In this document: positions 1-8,755 of the stretch, piece by piece
How the letters are laid out: every line of letters starts with the position of its first letter
Numbering within the stretch: position 1 is the stretch's first letter
Source of the DNA: Aestuariivita boseongensis
GTDB lineage: Bacteria > Pseudomonadota > Alphaproteobacteria > Rhodobacterales > Rhodobacteraceae
Assembly: GCF_001262635.1 (NCBI RefSeq)
Contig: NZ_JXYH01000020.1
Span: 1 to 61,136, forward strand
Reading direction: 5' to 3'
Length of the DNA: 61,136 bases
Made by a program: the position numbers and the translations under genes
The notes under the pieces: generated by a model
What the model was told of the DNA's origin: nothing
The model's input: the letters and a program-made list of their open reading frames with translations, nothing else
Database searches by the model: none

Positions 1-112
1 TCGCCGCCTCCGACAGGGTAAAGCCCGTGGGCCCTTTCTCGGTAATCAGCTTCAGCGCCGCATCGATCAGGGCCTGGCGCAGATTGCCGTGGTGATAGCC
101 GCGTTTAGCCAT
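1..112 (-). CDS. TetR/AcrR-family regulator, N-terminal fragment
   Basis: The reverse strand reads out of the window edge as an ATG-initiated frame beginning [16 protein letters not shown] and continuing through [11 protein letters not shown] and FTLSEAA. This is the first helix and the start of the helix-turn-helix typical of TetR/AcrR DNA-binding domains. About 37 codons are visible; the ligand-binding part lies outside, so the effector cannot be guessed. Its ATG overlaps the stop of the upstream ppk2 gene by 8 bases (ATGGCTAA), so the two are probably translated from one message. Seen: the N-terminal motif and overlap. Inferred: DNA-binding repressor function. Confidence 0.85.
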   Translation of the reverse strand, partial: MAKRGYHHGNLRQALIDAALKLITEKGPTGFTLSEAA

Positions 113-974
113 GCCAGATGTCGGGGCCTCCGCAAACCGTGGTATCCAGCGCGCCGATGGCCTTGGCGTCCTTACGGTCATATTCCAGCCGGTGCAGCAC
201 ATGCCGGATCGCATTCAGGCGCGCGCGGCGCTTGTCGTCGGACCGCACAATGGTCCAGGGGGCGTCGGTGGTATGGGTCCGTTCAAGCGTCTCAGAGATG
301 GCGGCGGAATAATCGTCCCATTTCTTCAGCCCCTCCACGTCGATCCAGCTGAGTTTCCATTGCTTCAGCGGATCGCCCTCGCGCGCCAGAAAGCGGCGCA
401 GCTGTTCGGCGCGGCCTACGTTCAGCCAGAATTTCACAAGGTGGATGCCTTCATCGGCCAGCATTTCCTCGAACGGGTTTACTTGCATGAAGAAATGTTC
501 GCGCTGCGCGTCTGTACAAAAGCCAAAGACCTTTTCGACCACGCCGCGGTTGTACCAGCTGCGGTCAAAGAACACGATTTCCCCGGCGGATGGTAAATGG
601 TCGATATAGCGCTGGAAATACCATTGGGATTTCTCGGCATCCGACGGCTTCGACAGCGCCACAACCCGCGCCCCACGAGGATTAAGGTTTTCCCGGAAGC
701 GCTTGATCGTGCCGCCTTTTCCGGCTGCATCTCGTCCTTCGAACACCAGCACAACCCGCTGGCCGGTTTCCTTGACCCAAGCCTGCATCTTGACCAGTTC
801 GATCTGCAAGGCGGCCAGATCGGCCTCATAGACCTTGCGCGCCAGACGTTCGGAATGGGGATAGCTGGGGTCGATGATATCGCCCTTTTCGGCGCGTTTG
901 ATCGCCTTGCGCACCTCATCCGGTGCGCCGTCCTTGAAAAATGCGCTGATCGCGCCGTCAAAAGGGAGTTCCAT
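105..974 (-). CDS. ppk2: PPK2-family polyphosphate kinase
   Basis: 289 residues, the usual length for single-domain PPK2. It transfers phosphate between polyphosphate and nucleoside diphosphates or monophosphates in the cytoplasm. The Walker A loop GRDAAGKGG is at about residues 80-88, followed by the DRSWYNR motif characteristic of the family and a C-terminal segment with the usual WKLSWID and [10 protein letters not shown]-type stretches. These residues are all intact. Class (GTP-, ATP- or AMP-forming) cannot be decided from sequence by eye. It overlaps the downstream TetR gene by 8 bases, suggesting cotranscription with a regulator. The family call is firm; the substrate is inferred only at family level. 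Confidence 0.93.
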   Translation of the reverse strand: MELPFDGAISAFFKDGAPDEVRKAIKRAEKGDIIDPSYPHSERLARKVYEADLAALQIELVKMQAWVKETGQRVVLVFEGRDAAGKGGTIKRFRENLNPRGARVVALSKPSDAEKSQWYFQRYIDHLPSAGEIVFFDRSWYNRGVVEKVFGFCTDAQREHFFMQVNPFEEMLADEGIHLVKFWLNVGRAEQLRRFLAREGDPLKQWKLSWIDVEGLKKWDDYSAAISETLERTHTTDAPWTIVRSDDKRRARLNAIRHVLHRLEYDRKDAKAIGALDTTVCGGPDIWHG

Positions 975-1023
975 CTGCCCGGTCCCTGACTGGTGTTTTC
1001 GTCAATATGGAATGTTAATCGGA

Positions 1024-1989
1024 TTAACGCAAACCCGCACGTGACGCGGCGCGGTCGATGGCGTCAATCACCGCATCTTCCGAGACATGGTGCGGCATAT
1101 GCCCGATCCCCTCCAGCGTGGTCAGGTTCGCGCTCTCGATCCGGTCGACCAGCCGGGCAGAGTGGATCGAATTGCCCACCGTGGTGTCGGCTGTGCCATG
1201 GACCAGTTCAATGGGCAGGGTCAGCGTGTCGTAATGCGGCTCAAGCGCCTTGATTTCGTCAAGGATGCCCGCGCGCTGATCGGCATTGGCGCGCAGCGTG
1301 TCACGGCGCAGCGTCAGGCCTGCGCCCACGTAATCGGCATAGCCGTCGGGCACCGCCTGCGGGTCAAAGATCGACCGGATGGTTTGCCGAATCCGGCTAT
1401 CGGGCACAAAGGCGGTTATCATCGGCACCACGAAAGCCGCGCCCAAGCGGCTGGAGGTCACGCGATAGAAAGGATCAAGCGGCGTGTCCCAGGGCAGGGA
1501 CGGCGCGGCCACCGGCACAAGGGCCGAGATATTGCCGGGATTGTGCACCGCCCAGGCCAAAGCCACCGCGCCGCCATAGCTGGTGCCCATGACGATGGGT
1601 TTGTCCGCGCCCAGTTCTGCAGCCGCGCGGGCCAGAAGATCGGCCTGCTGCACGATGGTGGCGCCTGTGGTGTTGATCCGGTCGGTATAGCCCAGCCCGG
1701 GCCGGTCAAAGGCGATCACGCGATACCGTTCGGCCAGGCGGGGCGCCAGCGAAAAGGTCATATCGCGCAGGTTCCCACTCGCCCCGTGGATCAGCACCAC
1801 ATCGGGCACCGATCCGTCATCCGGCCCCATCACCACCGCATGGACGCGCACGCCGCCCATATCGACGAATTGGCCGATGGGGGGATACTCGGCTTCGGCC
1901 CGCGCCTCGTGACGTGCGGCGCGAAAGCTGACGATGGTCGCAAAGACGGCCAGTCCGATGACGACATAGAGTGAAATTTTACGTCCCAA
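1024..1989 (-). CDS. alpha/beta hydrolase, membrane-anchored
   Basis: 321 residues. A hydrophobic N-terminal stretch ([17 protein letters not shown]) looks like a signal anchor. The alpha/beta hydrolase core follows: oxyanion region [10 protein letters not shown], nucleophile elbow GTSYGG, and the catalytic His in EGIGHMPHH near the end. The start appears to be TTG at 1989, because an in-frame TGA lies just upstream and no ATG occurs before residue 45. The start therefore overlaps the end of metA by 11 bases, which points to translational coupling. The substrate is unknown; relatives are annotated as generic hydrolases or haloperoxidase-like enzymes. Confidence 0.85.
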   Translation of the reverse strand: MGRKISLYVVIGLAVFATIVSFRAARHEARAEAEYPPIGQFVDMGGVRVHAVVMGPDDGSVPDVVLIHGASGNLRDMTFSLAPRLAERYRVIAFDRPGLGYTDRINTTGATIVQQADLLARAAAELGADKPIVMGTSYGGAVALAWAVHNPGNISALVPVAAPSLPWDTPLDPFYRVTSSRLGAAFVVPMITAFVPDSRIRQTIRSIFDPQAVPDGYADYVGAGLTLRRDTLRANADQRAGILDEIKALEPHYDTLTLPIELVHGTADTTVGNSIHSARLVDRIESANLTTLEGIGHMPHHVSEDAVIDAIDRAASRAGLR

Positions 1990-2905
1990 TCTTACTCAGA
2001 TCATATGGCGTGGATTGATAAACTTCGTTCAACCAATTGCCATATAGAAGATGCGCGTGACTTCTCCAGCGGTTGAGCGGGGTTTTTGCCGGATCGTCGT
2101 CGGGGAAGTAATTCACCGGCATCTGGATCTCGGCCCCGTCGATCTGGTTTTGCGCGCGGTCGCGTTCATATTCCTCGCGCAGGGTGCCGCTGTCATATTC
2201 GAAATGGTTCAGGATATAGATCGCGCGGTGGTCCGGATCCTGGATCAGGCAGGGGCCGGTGACGTCCGAGCCAAGAAGGATCGGCAGACCTGCGGCCTTC
2301 ACCTCGTCTTCGCGCACTTCGGTCCAGCGGCTTACGGGCACGACGCAATCATCCGAAAATCCCCGCAGATAAGGCGAGGCCGGGGCAAGGTTCGTGTGCC
2401 GGTAGCAGCCGAACAGCTTGTGATCCAGAAGGTGCTTGGGCACGCCGTGGAAGTAATGCAGCATCGCCATGCCGCCCCAGCACACGCCGAAGGTGGAATG
2501 CACGTTGGTCTGGGTCCAGTCCATCACCTGGGTCAGCTCATCCCAATAGGTGACGTCTTCGAAATCCAGATGTTCAATGGGCGCGCCGGTGATGATCAGG
2601 CCGTCGAATTTCTCGGACCGGACCTCCTGAAAGGGGCGATAGAATTCGGCCATATGTTCGGCGGCGGTGTTTTTCGTCTGATGTTCCGACATGCGGATCA
2701 GCGAGAATTCGATCTGCAAGGGGCCTGCGCCGATCAAACGGGCGAACTGGTTTTCCGTCTGAATCTTCTTGGGCATCAGATTCAGAAGCCCGATCCGCAA
2801 GGGCCGGATATCCTGATGGGCGGCCAGATCTTCGGACATGACCTGCACGCCCTCACGGGTGAGAACGTCGAAGGCAGGCAGGTCTGAAGGCAGTTTGATG
2901 GGCAT
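1979..2905 (-). CDS. metA: homoserine O-acyltransferase MetA (probably acetyl-CoA-using)
   Basis: 308 residues, full length for MetA. It acylates homoserine as the first committed step of methionine synthesis. The catalytic cysteine is Cys142 in STFGVCWGG. Residue 111 is Glu in [10 protein letters not shown], where the E. coli succinyltransferase has Gly. In characterised MetA enzymes Glu at this position is associated with acetyl-CoA use. The gene is therefore likely an O-acetyltransferase despite the common 'succinyltransferase' annotation. It is followed directly by an overlapping alpha/beta hydrolase gene. The identity is certain; the acyl donor is inferred from one well-studied position. 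Confidence 0.95.
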   Translation of the reverse strand: MPIKLPSDLPAFDVLTREGVQVMSEDLAAHQDIRPLRIGLLNLMPKKIQTENQFARLIGAGPLQIEFSLIRMSEHQTKNTAAEHMAEFYRPFQEVRSEKFDGLIITGAPIEHLDFEDVTYWDELTQVMDWTQTNVHSTFGVCWGGMAMLHYFHGVPKHLLDHKLFGCYRHTNLAPASPYLRGFSDDCVVPVSRWTEVREDEVKAAGLPILLGSDVTGPCLIQDPDHRAIYILNHFEYDSGTLREEYERDRAQNQIDGAEIQMPVNYFPDDDPAKTPLNRWRSHAHLLYGNWLNEVYQSTPYDLSKIGT

Positions 2906-2944
2906 GTCGCAAGTCCGCGTGAGGGAACGGGTCAGATACGGTCT

Positions 2945-3805
2945 TTAACTCTGTTTCTCAAGGGCATCGGCGATCACGTCCACGAAAGCGGCCTCACTTG
3001 TGCAGCCCTCCAGTGTGGTGGCCTCGACCGTCACCCCCCATTTCGCCATTGCCTCATATCGCGGTTGGCGATGGGCCAGCGCGCGGGCATAGGTCCAGCG
3101 GATGAAGGCGTCAGGATCAACACCACCCTCTGAGCAGTTGTTTTCGCTCAGATATTCGTCCCAGGCCGCCAGCAGGAACTCCGGCTGATAGGCCATGGGC
3201 TTGGGCGCCTTGTCAAAGCGGCGGATCAGTTCCTGGGTATGGGCCTCGTTCCCCTTCAGCCAGATCAGGAGGGTATGTTGCGACAGTTCCTTCAGGATCG
3301 GATCGTTCGGATCATCCCCATCGGCCCATTCGCAGATCGACCCGCCCGTGTCGCAGATGAAATTCGGGTATCCATAGATCACCTCGGCCCGGTGGATGAA
3401 ATGCTCGGTGTCCAGAAGCGCCTGGATCTCCGCGCGTTTGAACTGCTCCTGCCTGCGGCGGTACTCGGCGATGGGCAGACCGCCTTTGGCCGGATCGCCC
3501 GGTTTGCCCAGATAGGTCGATACAGGCGCCAGATTGTTGAAGCTGATATTCGAGCCGATATAGATCGAATCCGACAGCAGCAGATCGCGCAGGAAGGGCA
3601 CCTTCATGGCTTCGGCCTTGGCGTTGTCGGTGATGTATTCGCCCATGTACCGTGTGCCAATGCGGTAATCGATCGAGTAATGAAACCACGTTCCCGCATC
3701 GCGCAGCATGTTCGACAGATAGGTCTTGCCCAAGCCGGACATGCCGTAGATCAGCACCCTTTTATGCGGCGCAGCGCGCCAGTCCTCAGCGGATTTGTAC
3801 AGCAT
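2945..3805 (-). CDS. P-loop ATPase/kinase-like protein of unknown role
   Basis: 286 residues beginning MLYKSAEDWRAAP. A Walker A loop GMSGLGKTYLS sits at about residues 21-31. Further on are the segment YPNFICDTGGSICEWAD and a long C-terminal alpha-helical part. The protein resembles conserved Rhodobacterales ATPases with no assigned biochemical role. The short N-terminal P-loop placement would fit a nucleotide kinase or a small-molecule phosphotransferase. There is no signal peptide or membrane segment. It lies between an EamA transporter and metA on the same strand with short gaps, so it may belong to their transcription unit. Function unknown. Confidence 0.75.
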   Translation of the reverse strand: MLYKSAEDWRAAPHKRVLIYGMSGLGKTYLSNMLRDAGTWFHYSIDYRIGTRYMGEYITDNAKAEAMKVPFLRDLLLSDSIYIGSNISFNNLAPVSTYLGKPGDPAKGGLPIAEYRRRQEQFKRAEIQALLDTEHFIHRAEVIYGYPNFICDTGGSICEWADGDDPNDPILKELSQHTLLIWLKGNEAHTQELIRRFDKAPKPMAYQPEFLLAAWDEYLSENNCSEGGVDPDAFIRWTYARALAHRQPRYEAMAKWGVTVEATTLEGCTSEAAFVDVIADALEKQS

Positions 3806-3838
3806 GGCGGCCCTGTCCCGTTGCCTTGAAGCGTTGGT

Positions 3839-4762
3839 CTAATGGGCCTTTCTGCGCCGGTCAATCAGGTGGCGCATTACGCGGCCATCCAGGATCACCA
3901 GCCCCAGCGCCAGAAGCGCCAGCCCCAGGAAGGCCGACGGGTGCAGCGCCTCGTCCAGGAAGGCCGCGCCCAGCAGGATCGCGATGGGCGGGATCAGCAA
4001 TGTGACCAGCATCAGGTTGCCGCTGCCCGCCATGGCCAGCACGCGGTAATACAGCAGATAGGCCCCCGCCGTCGCGATGATCGAATAGTACCCGATGGCG
4101 GCCCAGGTGCCCGGCATCAGATCGAAACGCACCGGCCCGTCGATGATTAGCGCCGCAGGCAGCATGATCAGCGACGATCCCGTCAGCATGCCCGCCGCCG
4201 CCACCTGCGGCGCAAGCCCGCCCAGTTTCAGCCGCGCCCAGGCCGATGCCACCGCGTAAGAGACCGTGCCTGCGATGATCCCCAGTTGCGCGATGGATCG
4301 CAGATCGAACGCGCGGAAACTCTCCAACCCGATGGTCGTGGCCACACCGAAGAACCCCAGGCCCACGCCTATGGCCTTGCGCGCCGTCATGCGTTCATCG
4401 GCAAAGACAAGGGCCGCCACGATCACCCCGAATATCGCCGTCGCCGCGTTCAGGATCGAGGTCAGCCCCGTTTCCACATGCAGCTGCGCCCAGGCCATCA
4501 GGCCAAAGGGGATGACGTTGTTGAGAAGCCCCATCACCAGAAATCCCAGCCAGATCCGGGGATCGCGCGGGAGGGGCAGGCGCATCACGATCACCACAGC
4601 CCACAGCACCAGCATCGCCCAGAAGGTCCGATGCAGGACCGATGTGACGACGGGTACCTCGTTCAGCGCGATGCGGATGGAAAAGAACGAAGCGCCCCAG
4701 ATGCAGCCCAGAAGGATCATTTCGATCCAGGCGCGGGTGGAGATGTCTTTTTGCTGGGTCAT
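3839..4762 (-). CDS. EamA/DMT-family transporter
   Basis: 307 residues with about ten hydrophobic helices in two repeats of five, the standard EamA (drug/metabolite transporter) layout. Recognisable features are WGASFFSIRIALNEVP near the N-terminus and the repeat ending ILLGAAFLDEALHPSAFLG. It should reside in the inner membrane and export an unidentified small metabolite. It sits 26 bases after another EamA gene on the same strand, so the two form a tandem pair that may arise from duplication or serve as a two-gene unit. The substrate cannot be inferred. Confidence 0.9.
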   Translation of the reverse strand: MTQQKDISTRAWIEMILLGCIWGASFFSIRIALNEVPVVTSVLHRTFWAMLVLWAVVIVMRLPLPRDPRIWLGFLVMGLLNNVIPFGLMAWAQLHVETGLTSILNAATAIFGVIVAALVFADERMTARKAIGVGLGFFGVATTIGLESFRAFDLRSIAQLGIIAGTVSYAVASAWARLKLGGLAPQVAAAGMLTGSSLIMLPAALIIDGPVRFDLMPGTWAAIGYYSIIATAGAYLLYYRVLAMAGSGNLMLVTLLIPPIAILLGAAFLDEALHPSAFLGLALLALGLVILDGRVMRHLIDRRRKAH

Positions 4763-4788
4763 GGCCTATCTGACGGCACAGGGTCCGG

Positions 4789-5676
4789 TCAGGCGACCCG
4801 GATCTTGCGGGTCTGGGACCAGACATTGAGATAGATCGCGGAAAAGATCACCAGCGCGCCGCTGGCCACCCAGATATCCAGCTCTTCCCCGTAAAGCACC
4901 GCGCCCACGACGAAAATCACCGGAAGGCGGGCAAAATCGAACGGCACAACGATAGTGGCGGGCGCAATGGCCAGCGCATTGGTGATGCAGAAATGCGCCA
5001 GCAGCCCGGCGAAACCGATCACCGCCAGCCAGGGCAGGGTCTGCGCGTTGGGCAGGGTGACCTTGCCGTCAATGCCCACGGCGACAAGTCCCATGATCGC
5101 CTGCAGAACCGTCAGCCAGAACAGGATGCAGGCGATGGTTTCCGTGCGCGTCAGCTTGCGCGTCAGCATCAGCGTGCAGGCAAAGAAAATCGCGGAACTG
5201 GCCGCCGTGATCACGCCGATATTGATCGTCTCGGGCGAGGGGCGCGCCACCAGCAGGATGCCGATGAACCCGATCACCGCGGCCAGCCCCTTCAGCGGGG
5301 TCAGCCGTTCGCCCAGAACAAAGGGCGCCAGAACGATGACCCAAAGCGGCGTCGTGAATTCCAGCGCGAAAACCTGCGCCAGCGGGATCAGCGCCACCGC
5401 ATAGAACCACAGGTTCTGCCCGGTGAAATGCGCCGCGTTGCGCAGGATCTGCGTGCCCATGGACCGGGTCGTGACCTCGGCCCAGCGGCGGGTCAGCGTG
5501 ATCACGACGCAAACGATCACCACCCCGATCAGCGACCGGTAAAGCATCATTTCAAACGTGTCATGCACGCCGCTGACCTCGCGCCCTGCAACGGCCATCG
5601 ACGAAAAGGACGCAATCGCGCCCGTCATCCACAGCGCCGCTTTCAGCACCTGGGGTTTGGGTTCTGCGATGCTCAC
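4789..5676 (-). CDS. EamA/DMT-family transporter
   Basis: About 295 residues from a GTG start at 5676 (V-S-I-A-E-P-K-P). This start overlaps the stop of the preceding small gene as GTGA, a coupling signature that makes the longer upstream frame unlikely. Ten hydrophobic helices in two EamA repeats are visible, with ALWMTGAIASFSSMAVAG in the first and VVGAVLYGEELDIW in the last. Predicted inner-membrane exporter of an unknown metabolite. It is paired with the EamA gene downstream and cotranscribed with the antibiotic-biosynthesis-monooxygenase-fold gene upstream. Confidence 0.9.
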   Translation of the reverse strand: MSIAEPKPQVLKAALWMTGAIASFSSMAVAGREVSGVHDTFEMMLYRSLIGVVIVCVVITLTRRWAEVTTRSMGTQILRNAAHFTGQNLWFYAVALIPLAQVFALEFTTPLWVIVLAPFVLGERLTPLKGLAAVIGFIGILLVARPSPETINIGVITAASSAIFFACTLMLTRKLTRTETIACILFWLTVLQAIMGLVAVGIDGKVTLPNAQTLPWLAVIGFAGLLAHFCITNALAIAPATIVVPFDFARLPVIFVVGAVLYGEELDIWVASGALVIFSAIYLNVWSQTRKIRVA

Positions 5677-5942
5677 GCGTCGGTCACTTCGAAATCGCGC
5701 GGGATATGGCCGGTGGCCGCCCACCAGGCGCTGGCGCGGGTGCGGGTCTGATGCGCCTCGAACGCCGCGCGGTCGGTGAATTCTTCGGATACCGAAAAGA
5801 CGCCGGGCGCGGTTTCCACCACGTCAAAGCGCAGACATCCCGGTTCGGCGCGGCTCAGCCGGATATGTTCGGGCAGGGCGTCGCGCACGATCTTTGCGTC
5901 ATCTTCACCGCAAGTCAGTGTGCCGGAAAGAGAAACTGTCAT
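5673..5942 (-). CDS. antibiotic biosynthesis monooxygenase (ABM/dimeric alpha-beta barrel) family protein
   Basis: 89 residues from the ATG at 5942 (MTVSLSGTLTCGEDD). The segments HIRLSRAEPGCLRFDVVET and FTDRAAFEAHQTRT match the small ferredoxin-like ABM fold, in which dimers oxidise or bind small aromatic or quinone-like molecules. Size agrees with the family. The longer frame upstream starts with low-complexity basic sequence and was not adopted. It is translationally coupled (GTGA) to the EamA transporter that follows, suggesting a small-molecule handling and export unit. Enzymatic activity is not certain, since many family members are only binding or detoxification proteins. Confidence 0.82.
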   Translation of the reverse strand: MTVSLSGTLTCGEDDAKIVRDALPEHIRLSRAEPGCLRFDVVETAPGVFSVSEEFTDRAAFEAHQTRTRASAWWAATGHIPRDFEVTDA

Positions 5943-6055
5943 ATCGCGCTCTTGAACGTGGTCTGGGGCCGGTTCAGGGCGCGCTTTCGCGCGTGGCAGA
6001 ACCAGCCCCTCCGTCCTAGAGCGCAGTGCAGACGGATGCAATCACGACCACGCGG

Positions 6056-6802
6056 TCAGACGCGCAGCGACAGGAATTTTTCGCCCCGGTCACGGATCAC
6101 CTGACGGTCGGCGGAGAAGGCGTAAAACGCCTCGCTGCAGCCCGACACAATGCGGTCATGCAATTCGATGAAGATGGCATGGATCTGCTGCAGGCTGGGC
6201 GCGGCATGGGTCAGCAGATCGTATTCGCTGCCTTCGATATCCAGTTTCAGCAGCCCGATCTCGGACAGATCGACACCCAGCTCGCTCAGCTGAAGCGCCG
6301 GCGCGGTGTTAACCAGCACCCCTTCGTCCTCCTGTGCGACGGCCGTGAAGCCCCATGCGCCCGTCCCGCGATCGGTGATCTTCACATCCGGTCCGGGCTG
6401 ACCCACCAGCGCCCCGTGCACATGCCGGATCATGGGAAAACGGGCCACGTTCTGACGCAGGACCAGCAGGTTCTGGCGTGCGGGTTCGATGGTGATCACC
6501 TGCGCCTTGGGAAACATGCGCGACAGCGCGATGGCGGCCGTGCCGATATAGCCGCCCGCGTCCACGATGACCCCGTCGAAGTCACTGGGCAGTGCGGTTT
6601 TCAGCAGATCAAACTCGCCATTAAGGCTGGTGATCGCCACGGTCAGATCCGGCGTGCCGCGCCGCACACAGACCTCGGTCTCGCCAATCCAAAGGGGCAG
6701 CGTTTTGCCGCGTCTGGTACAAAGGTACCGCAAATATTGGCGCAGGCCCACATGACGCAGGCAGCGCAGGCTGCGTTTGAATTTGATGAAAGCCGTGTCC
6801 AT
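6056..6802 (-). CDS. FkbM-family methyltransferase
   Basis: 248 residues. The SAM-binding motif I is VIVDAGGYIGTAAIAL, followed by the second strand VITIEPARQNLLVLRQN and the later KLDIEGSEYDLL and FIELHD segments diagnostic of FkbM methyltransferases. Such enzymes O-methylate sugars or polyketide hydroxyls. It is the last gene of a three-gene same-strand block with a DUF268 protein and a disrupted second FkbM gene, with gaps of 15-30 bases. The block may methylate a cell-surface glycan, but the substrate is inference from context only. Confidence 0.9.
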   Translation of the reverse strand: MDTAFIKFKRSLRCLRHVGLRQYLRYLCTRRGKTLPLWIGETEVCVRRGTPDLTVAITSLNGEFDLLKTALPSDFDGVIVDAGGYIGTAAIALSRMFPKAQVITIEPARQNLLVLRQNVARFPMIRHVHGALVGQPGPDVKITDRGTGAWGFTAVAQEDEGVLVNTAPALQLSELGVDLSEIGLLKLDIEGSEYDLLTHAAPSLQQIHAIFIELHDRIVSGCSEAFYAFSADRQVIRDRGEKFLSLRV

Positions 6803-6831
6803 CGCCCCTCCGGCGGTCGGGTGGATGACCG

Positions 6832-7680
6832 TCAGAGTAACGTGAGATTTGATAAATACAACCTAAAGGTGTATTTCATTCCGGCCTGTGGCCCGCAGGT
6901 TACTGTGCCTTCGTAAAAGGTATAGATCCCGCAGCCATAGCGCGCTTTTCCGACGGCATCCGATACGGAGCGATCCAGATGAAGATCGCCGGCGTCATCC
7001 ACGTAATCAAAGCGCGTCAGCGTCATATGGGCCGCAATGCTGGGATGGGCGAAAATGCTTTCAGGATGAAAAACGCGGTGCGCGTTGAAGTGCACCTCGT
7101 CGGCCAGACCAATGGGGAAACTGATGTAGAGACGGCCGCCGGGTGCCACCAGATCCACCAGGTTTGCAATGCCTTTGGTATGACCCTCCACGTCAATCGG
7201 ATCGGTGTATCGCCCCAGACCGAAATGTTCGATCGCATGCAGGCAGGACAGGGAATCCGTTTGTCCGATGTCCTGCGGAAACATCAGATCGGCCTGAGTG
7301 AAGGTGATATTCTCATGCACCGACCGAGTGAGGGGGCGCACGTCCAGAACCTCGATTGGCCGGAAACTGGCGACATGGGCCACGAACCCGTCCACCCGTG
7401 ACCCGATATCGATATGGCGTTTGGGTTTGGCGTCATGGATCAGTTTGGCCACAAGCAGATCCTGATGGAAATAATGCCCCGTAGCCGCACCGGCTGTGTC
7501 GGCATAATCCTTGAGGATCCGGCGCGTCCGGGTGATCTTCCCGCCCTTGGCCAGCCATTCCGCGCGCTGTTTGTTATACAGCATCGCATGTTCCAGCTTT
7601 TTCGCGCGTTTGCGGCCAAAGAACAGCCGGGCAGTTCCAAGCAAAAGCGATTGCAGGGTGCTTGGCGTGTATGTGGTCAT
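6832..7680 (-). CDS. DUF268-like / class I SAM-dependent methyltransferase-fold protein
   Basis: 282 residues. HIDIGSRVDGFVAHVASF resembles a methyltransferase motif I with Ser-Arg replacing the usual glycines, followed by IEVLDVRPL. Further on are LSCLHAIEHFGLGRYTDP and LVAPGGRLYISFPIG, which correspond to the post-II and post-III motifs of class I methyltransferases. This combination fits the DUF268 family, whose members occur in glycan loci. It is flanked on both sides by FkbM-type genes on the same strand. No biochemical role is established; glycan modification is inferred from neighbours. Confidence 0.8.
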   Translation of the reverse strand: MTTYTPSTLQSLLLGTARLFFGRKRAKKLEHAMLYNKQRAEWLAKGGKITRTRRILKDYADTAGAATGHYFHQDLLVAKLIHDAKPKRHIDIGSRVDGFVAHVASFRPIEVLDVRPLTRSVHENITFTQADLMFPQDIGQTDSLSCLHAIEHFGLGRYTDPIDVEGHTKGIANLVDLVAPGGRLYISFPIGLADEVHFNAHRVFHPESIFAHPSIAAHMTLTRFDYVDDAGDLHLDRSVSDAVGKARYGCGIYTFYEGTVTCGPQAGMKYTFRLYLSNLTLL

Positions 7681-7695
7681 TTCCGTTGCGCCTCC

Positions 7696-8559
7696 TCAGG
7701 CTGGCAGACCCAACTCATCCAAAGACATGTCGGATTTCACGAACAAAAAGTTATGCGTGCCAATGCTGTCCATGCCGGTTTCCGCAATCTGTACCACCTC
7801 TGCCAATTCAACCTGCCTGAATTCAGCGTCGACGGTAAAGGCTTTGAAATCGTTTGAAAACATCAGCTCGAACGTCTCTACCAGGTTCGGGTTTATCTGT
7901 ATTCCCGACGGTTGATGCTCGTTCACGCTGATTTCGATCAGCAACACGTTCTTGGTATTTGCAGAAAGAAGAGAAGATGCGCCCTTCAGGCACCCCAACT
8001 CGGCCCCTTCGACATCGATCAGCACCAAGCAAGACTTTCCTTGAACAAGCGCACCAGCCGTCTTGTCAAATGTCGATATAGGCACAAGCGTGCTGTTGGT
8101 TTGCCCGGCCCAGCCTTCGACCAGAGAGGCACCTGTATTGGCGCCAAAAAGCGGCAATGCGCCGAGATGATCGCTCAGTGCTATTGGGAAAAGCTGAAAG
8201 TCCGGTTCGAAGCGATTGGCCTCGATATTTTTCAGAAGGACATTGACGTTCAACTGGTTGGGTTCAAAGGCGATTACCTCTTTTCACGCATCCAGGGCCT
8301 TGCACACGTAATAGCCCGCGTTTGCCCCGATATTCACGAGAAGGTCGAATTTCTCGATGATTTTGTGAAAGACTTGGGTTTCGTCGGGTTCGAAGACGCC
8401 TTGCTCCATCGCAGGAGAGCCATTGAAGTAGAAACCCAGCGCTTCGCGATATTCGACATCACGATGCAGCAGTTTGTATTCCCGGCGGTATTTGTGAAAC
8501 GCAGACAAAATCGGGAAAGCTTTCTTCACGAATGGCTTTAGTCTGCGTTCGATATCCAT
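7696..8559 (-). pseudogene. FkbM-family methyltransferase interrupted by an in-frame TGA
   Basis: The frame starts at 8559 (MDIERRLKPFVKK), reads the SAM motif LLVNIGANAGYYVCKALDA, then meets TGA at 8286-8284. Without any frame change it resumes with KEVIAFEPNQLNVNVLLKNI and continues through LVLIDVEGAELGCLKGA to a stop at 7696. Joined, the product would be about 287 residues, normal for FkbM. The stop lies exactly between motif I and the acidic second strand, so neither half should be active. A CGA arginine to TGA change is the simplest explanation. Base composition is lower in GC than the surroundings, hinting at transfer. A sequencing error is possible. Confidence 0.85.
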
Positions 8560-8755
8560 GTCTTTGTCCTGCCTGCGAATGACGTCGCCTCGGGAATGCC
8601 CGGAGACTTGCCGGGTTATCGCTTGCCCGTCTGCCGTACCACGTCACATATAAAAGCGCTTCAACTTCCGCTTCAACGCCAATGGTGTCAAACCGACGCC
8701 CCGCAGAAAACTGGCAGGGGGAAAAGCGGCACAAGCGAGCACGGCGTTCAGGCCG

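Noticed and set aside
8284-8286. possible selenocysteine or programmed read-through at the in-frame TGA
   Set aside because: FkbM methyltransferases are not selenoproteins, no catalytic Cys is expected there, and no selenocysteine insertion element was discerned; a nonsense change is simpler.
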